A stretch of DNA of 64,000 bases from Struthio camelus (lineage: Eukaryota > Chordata > Aves > Struthioniformes > Struthionidae), in NCBI RefSeq assembly GCF_040807025.1, contig NC_090953.1, positions 1,983,501 to 2,047,500 of the forward strand. Direction: 5' to 3'. Under the pieces are notes generated by a model. It was not told where the DNA came from and ran no database searches. It saw only the letters and a list, made by a program, of their open reading frames with translations. A program made the translations under genes and the position numbers. How positions within the stretch are numbered: the stretch's first letter is position 1; each line of letters opens with the position of its first letter. Shown here piece by piece: positions 59,456 through 64,000 of this stretch.

Positions 59456-60960
59456 GGGGGGGGGGGGGGGGAGAGGGGGGTGCTCGGATGCATGCGGGCA
59501 CCGCGCTGCCGCGGTGGCACCGGAGCGGCGGCGGCGGCGGGTCTCGAACTCGCGGCGCCGCGGAGGCGGCAGCGCGGCGGCGGCGGCCGCTCCCGCCTCG
59601 CCCGCGGGCTGCGCCAGGAGCGCGGCCCGCGGGGAGGCTTCGGCGCGCGGGCAAGTCGCGGGGTCAACGGCGCGGCCGGGCCGGGCTGGCAGCGGAGCCC
59701 GCCGGGCCGTTACATAATGGCTCGGGCGCTCCCGCGGCGCCGTGTGCGCGGGGAAGGGGAGGAGGAGGAGGAGGCAGCGGCGGCGGCGGGCGCCCCCCCC
59801 TCTCCTTTCCGCGCACCGGCTCCGCGGCCGCGAGTGAATGGGAACATACCTCTCCGGGGAGCGAGTGTGCGCGGCTTGGGGGGGGGGCTGGACGCGGCCT
59901 CGCAGTTTTTTTATTTTTTATTTTTTTCCGCCCGCCAGGAAAATGTCTGACGGACAAAGATGGGCAGATTTATGTAACCTTGCTCTTTAAACTTTAAAAA
60001 GTCCTAGGCGAGGAGGAGGAGGAAGAGGAGGGAGGGCTCTCGCCGAAGCGGCGCACGGGCCCGCCGCGGCCTTTGCGCGCCCGCGGGGGGCTCATTGTTC
60101 GGGCGCGGCCAGCGGGGCGCCGACCGGCCCCCGACCAGCCGCCCCCGTCCCGGCGCCTCTGAGGGGCGGCCGAAACCCCCCCCCCCACCCCCTTCCCCTT
60201 CCTCCTCCCCGCGAGCCCCTTCCCCGCTCCGTCTCCTCGCGGCGGCAGCGCCACCGTCCACCCGAACTAGGACGCGGCGCCATGTTTCCCCCCCCCCTCC
60301 CCCGCCATCCTCCTCCCTCCTCCCCTCACGAGCTGCCCAGCAAGGAGAGACCGGTCGGGCGGCGGGTACCGGGCCGCCACCACGGCGGCAGCCCCCCGGC
60401 AGCAGGGCCGGGCCGGGTTTGGCCACCTCCCGCTGCCGGTTACAGAGGAAGAGGCCGGCGGAGGCCGCGTCTCGGTGTCGAACTGCGCCATGAGGCGCCG
60501 AGGAGGAGGAGGGGGGGGAAGGGAGGGCGTTTTCCTGAGGGGGCGAGGCGCCTCGGGGCGGCCGAGCGCAGGGGGCCGCCCGCCGCCTCCAACATGACTG
60601 CCCGCGTCCCCGTCTGCCATTTTGTCCCCGCTGTCGCCGAGCGCAGGGAGGGAGGCGGCTCCTAACGGCAACAACAAGAGCCAGGAGGGTTGGGGGGGGG
60701 GAAGCGGCGTTTGGGGTGTTTTTTCTCCCCCCCCCCCCCCCAACTCGGGCCGGGTCGGAGCAGCAGCGCCGCCGAGGCCAGAGCAGGCCCGGCCCGGCCG
60801 CCGGTGCGGAGCGGGGCCCGCGGGGCGCGGAGCCTTTGGAGGCGGCTGGAGGCTCCTGCGGCAGCTTCCGCAGGGAGGGAGCGCGGTACTGACGAGCTGG
60901 GAATACGCCTTCTTCCTGGGCAGGGCCCTCCGGGAAGGTAGGTCTCCACTTCCCCCCCCC
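59456..60960. promoter_or_regulatory. Second CpG island inside ANP32A intron 1
   Basis: About 1.5 kb of CpG-dense, GGAGGAGGA- and GCGGCGGC-rich DNA, with G-runs of up to 17 and several CGCCATNTT- or GCCATTTTG-type (YY1-like) motifs (near 60279, 60490 and 60617). It may be an extension of the ANP32A promoter island, an alternative promoter or a regulatory element. No coding exon with recognisable similarity was found. Confidence 0.45.
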
Positions 60961-60965
60961 CACCT

Positions 60966-61039
60966 TATTTATTTATTTATTTATTTATCTATTTATTTAT
61001 CTATGTATTTATTTATCTATCTATTTATTTATTTATTTA
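60966..61039. repeat. (TTTA)n tetranucleotide microsatellite
   Basis: About 18 units of TTTA with CTAT and GTAT interruptions, directly after the intronic CpG island. Confidence 0.93.
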
Positions 61040-64000
61040 GCTTTTTACTGATTAATCCGTCAGCGCCCATTTACGCGCCCCACTTTACACGCAGAGCCGA
61101 GGTGTAAAGGCCCGAAGACCTGGCAGGTGCAAGCGGGACGTTTTCTTTTTTCCCCCTGCTTAAGCTTCGGTTGGGTTTTCGCTCGGCTCTGGCTCCCCGG
61201 CGGGACAGAGCTGAGCGCGCCTCGACTGCGGTGGTGTCTCGCTGTTCCTTCGTAATTCGGAGCGATCTGGGATTAAGAAACCGAGGCCAAAGCAGTTGGT
61301 CGTAAAATAATGCTTGTCTGACCTGTCTTTTTTTTTTTTTTTTAACCTGTTAGTCTTTAATTCTGTCAGTGAGTTGCATGGATTGGACTTCTTGGGTAGC
61401 AAATGTGATCATAGTCGTTGTAAAGCTACATATTTCTGTTTTCATACAAAGGGGGGAAAGTCAGTTGGGAGTGCTGTTCTTTTTAGCATGGGTTTTGTAA
61501 AATCGTCAGTTATAGGTGCATGCATAGGCTGTTGTGTCATGGAGAATTAAGACAGTGTCCAAACTGTACACTGAAATACTTTATTTTAATAAAGTTTAGC
61601 TAAATCCAGCTAGTGCTTTTGGTAAAATGTCCAAAGCTGAGTTTTAGAAGTGATCCTGATGCCAGTATTTAATTTATTCATGGATTTTAGTATTTCAACA
61701 TGAACAGAACAGTTCTGTAAATTGTCTTTATTAGTCTGTGCTTTGATAGATATGCAGTGTTTCTCGTATGTCCTGTGGCGATCATTATTTCCATGTTTCA
61801 AAGTTAGTATAAACACATCCTGGAAAAAAAAAAACCACAAACCCTCTGCTTGCCCAAATAGAAGTAAATGGATGTGTCTTGGAGCTTCTGCCCTGTATGC
61901 GCCTAAGTTTTGCGGTGCATCTTACAGTTAATGTATTCAGTTATCAGTTTGCAGTACCAAAACTTTTTCTGTAAATCAAAGTTAGATAAGAGAATGTTGA
62001 TAAGTTTTACTTCTTTCTGAACTTACATTAATATTTTAGAATTTGAGATGGGCAATACAGTACTTGTGTAGAATACTGCTTAATACTATGCAACATAACT
62101 GGCTACTTTGAAGTGTTAAGTCATATAATCCTGTAGGGTCAATATACGTATCAATTAGCAAAACTATTTAATAAAGATGTCTGAAAGTGGATTGTATAGT
62201 GGATTGTATAGCTATTTCTTTCTCAGCCTCTTTTTTTTAATTCTCCCTTCATTTTTATGTGAATTCGGTATTGGTGAGAAATCTAGGGTTTTAGTGCCTG
62301 AAATTTGTTTTTTTTTTTCCTGTGTATTGGACAGTCAGAGTTGAGCCTGTGCGTCTATTTCCTGCTTTGCCCAGATATTTCAACTTTTCTTTTTATTCCA
62401 TTACATCTAACAATCACTTAAGGTGGTGCATTTACCATAGCCTTCATCACTTTGCTTATCGGACTTGTGACGTTAGTTTTCTGTTATAAATAACTACCTG
62501 CTAGAAATTGGTCAGGTACAGTTATTTTCCGTAAGTTTCCTCCAGACTCATCAGATAACGGTAATAAAACTACTGACCTCCACAGAGATGATGTTCACCT
62601 GAGCAATCTGTGGGCTTTTTCATTTGTATTGTGAAAAGCACAACTCATTAGTAAAATACAAAGAATATAAAACAATTTCACTACTAACGCTCTTCTCAGC
62701 TGTGTGACATAGGGGTAGGTTTTTGAAATTGTGCACAAAACTTCATCTTCTGTGGTTTAGAGCTACCATGCTGGTTTGTTTAGCCTGAGGATTTTTTGCT
62801 GCTTCTAAGAGAAGTTTTATCAGCTCAAAATTGTGAAAGTAATAAAATACTGACAGTAGTAATATTGGGTATTTCTTGTACTTCTTTAACTCTCTGTTGC
62901 ATTTTAAAAGTCATTTAACAGTCTGATTTCTCTCTGGTTTTCTGTAGATTTTAACATTAAAGGGAAATACAGTGCAAGCTTCTATGTTGTTTCAGAAGAA
63001 GAACATAAATAGCAAGACTCTTTTTTCCCCAAGCTAGTTCCTTGCTGTGATGTGTGCTGTAACAGTGGAGAGTTTAAACTGATACACATCTCTTTAGACA
63101 CTTGTGTTTAAAAATATATTTTGGTGTTGTAACTGGGTATAGGCATACAAATATTTTTACCTTCCCCAAGCTGAATAACCTCAAAATAGAAGGGGAGTGT
63201 ACTCTAGGTTTGAAACAAAGCGGAACAAGCCATGTTGTCTGGTAGTGTCTAGGGTGGCATGAGATCAGCACATCCAAACTCTATTCAGCGTGCTCAGACT
63301 ATCATGAATTTTTGCAGGCTTGAGTCACTTAACCACTTACGTCGCTGATAGAAGGGCACAGCTATAGCAAAGAAATAGCTGGTTTTTTTTTTTTTTGCAG
63401 AATTCCCAAGCTTGCGTATTAGCAGTCTTTATAGCTCTGAATTTCTAGTTGCAAACCTTTACAGTAAAATGAGTATCCTGTCACAGCACGCATGTTCATC
63501 TTGGAACAACTGCTGCCACAAAAAGCAGGCCTGGAGAAAGTATGTGGTGTCTGAGCTGTCCTCACTGAAATTCAGCCTAATTTCTCCCCTAAGTAGTGGG
63601 CTGATCAGTGCAGTATTTGGCAAATCCTCCTCCTCTTTTCTTAAGCTGGATCAAGTTCTAAGCATATGAAAGGAACTGTGTATACAGAATTGAAAAACAC
63701 CAATACACGGAGCTGAAACTGGTTGTCTCATTTTTCCATTTATCTATGTGATGTTGCTAGAAAGAAGCAACAGTAGATGCATATTTTGTAAACCTTCAAA
63801 TCCTGGAAATTCCCTTTTGACAAACGATATCTAACACGCAGTCCATGCAGTCACAGTTACACAACCTTTTGGATGATTCAGGTGTGTGTCCAAAATAAGA
63901 AAACATTGTTCTGAAAAATGATACTGACTTTATAGAAACGTGTTAAGAACAGATAGCTGGAGTTTAGATGACACCATTGTGTTGTAGTCCATCAGGAAAT

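Larger units (their letters stand above)
58586..64000 (+). other. ANP32A: ANP32A intron 1 (5' part)
   Basis: The intron begins with GTAAGC. Its first 2.4 kb is CpG-rich with homopolymer runs; beyond 61.1 kb it is ordinary AT-rich DNA with no exon seen. A small tandem duplication (GTGGATTGTATA twice) lies near 62186-62210. Confidence 0.8.

Noticed and set aside
58586-64000. ANP32A exon 2
   Set aside because: No frame encoding the KELVLDN start and first leucine-rich repeat was found, so the exon must lie beyond the window.

Overview
The window is vertebrate nuclear DNA, most likely from a bird (or another sauropsid). It has spliced genes with GT-AG introns, many very short introns, GC-rich minisatellites, CR1-type LINE relics and CpG-island promoters. 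The first exon of ANP32A encodes MDMKKRIHLELRNRTPSD, the form I recall from chicken. The gene order ANP32A - SPESP1 - NOX5, with ANP32A divergent from the other two, matches the human 15q23 block as I know it (established knowledge, not searched here).

Layout. 1-5.9 kb: GC-rich, CpG-dense DNA with embedded AT-rich patches that resemble conserved non-coding elements; no coding exon recognised. 5.95-6.58 kb: minisatellite. 7.09-17.75 kb (minus strand): NOX5, the calcium-regulated NADPH oxidase. Fourteen coding segments were placed, from EF-hands through the haem-binding membrane domain to the FAD/NADPH domain and its C-terminal ENF. Its introns hold two further minisatellites and a GGGGCC hexanucleotide run. 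Two exons have frame or phase problems, one expected exon was not found, and a linker is short. The copy is therefore either decaying or affected by assembly errors in GC-rich repeats.

18.1-57.2 kb: AT-rich DNA without an intact gene. The main item is a decayed minus-strand relic of SPESP1 (sperm equatorial segment protein 1) at 26.59-27.51 kb, in its expected syntenic place between NOX5 and ANP32A. A GC-rich island at 32.8-33.3 kb carries a full CRE and a possible minus-strand first exon, and could be an old promoter for the SPESP1/NOX5 side. CR1 relics lie at 46.4-47.3 kb and a perfect 35-bp inverted repeat at 48.72-48.80 kb.

57.2-61 kb: CpG island with paired inverted CCAAT boxes and ANP32A exon 1 (plus strand). 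The rest of the window is ANP32A intron 1. ANP32A is transcribed rightwards, NOX5 and the SPESP1 relic leftwards. All human protein comparisons are from memory and no database search was run.
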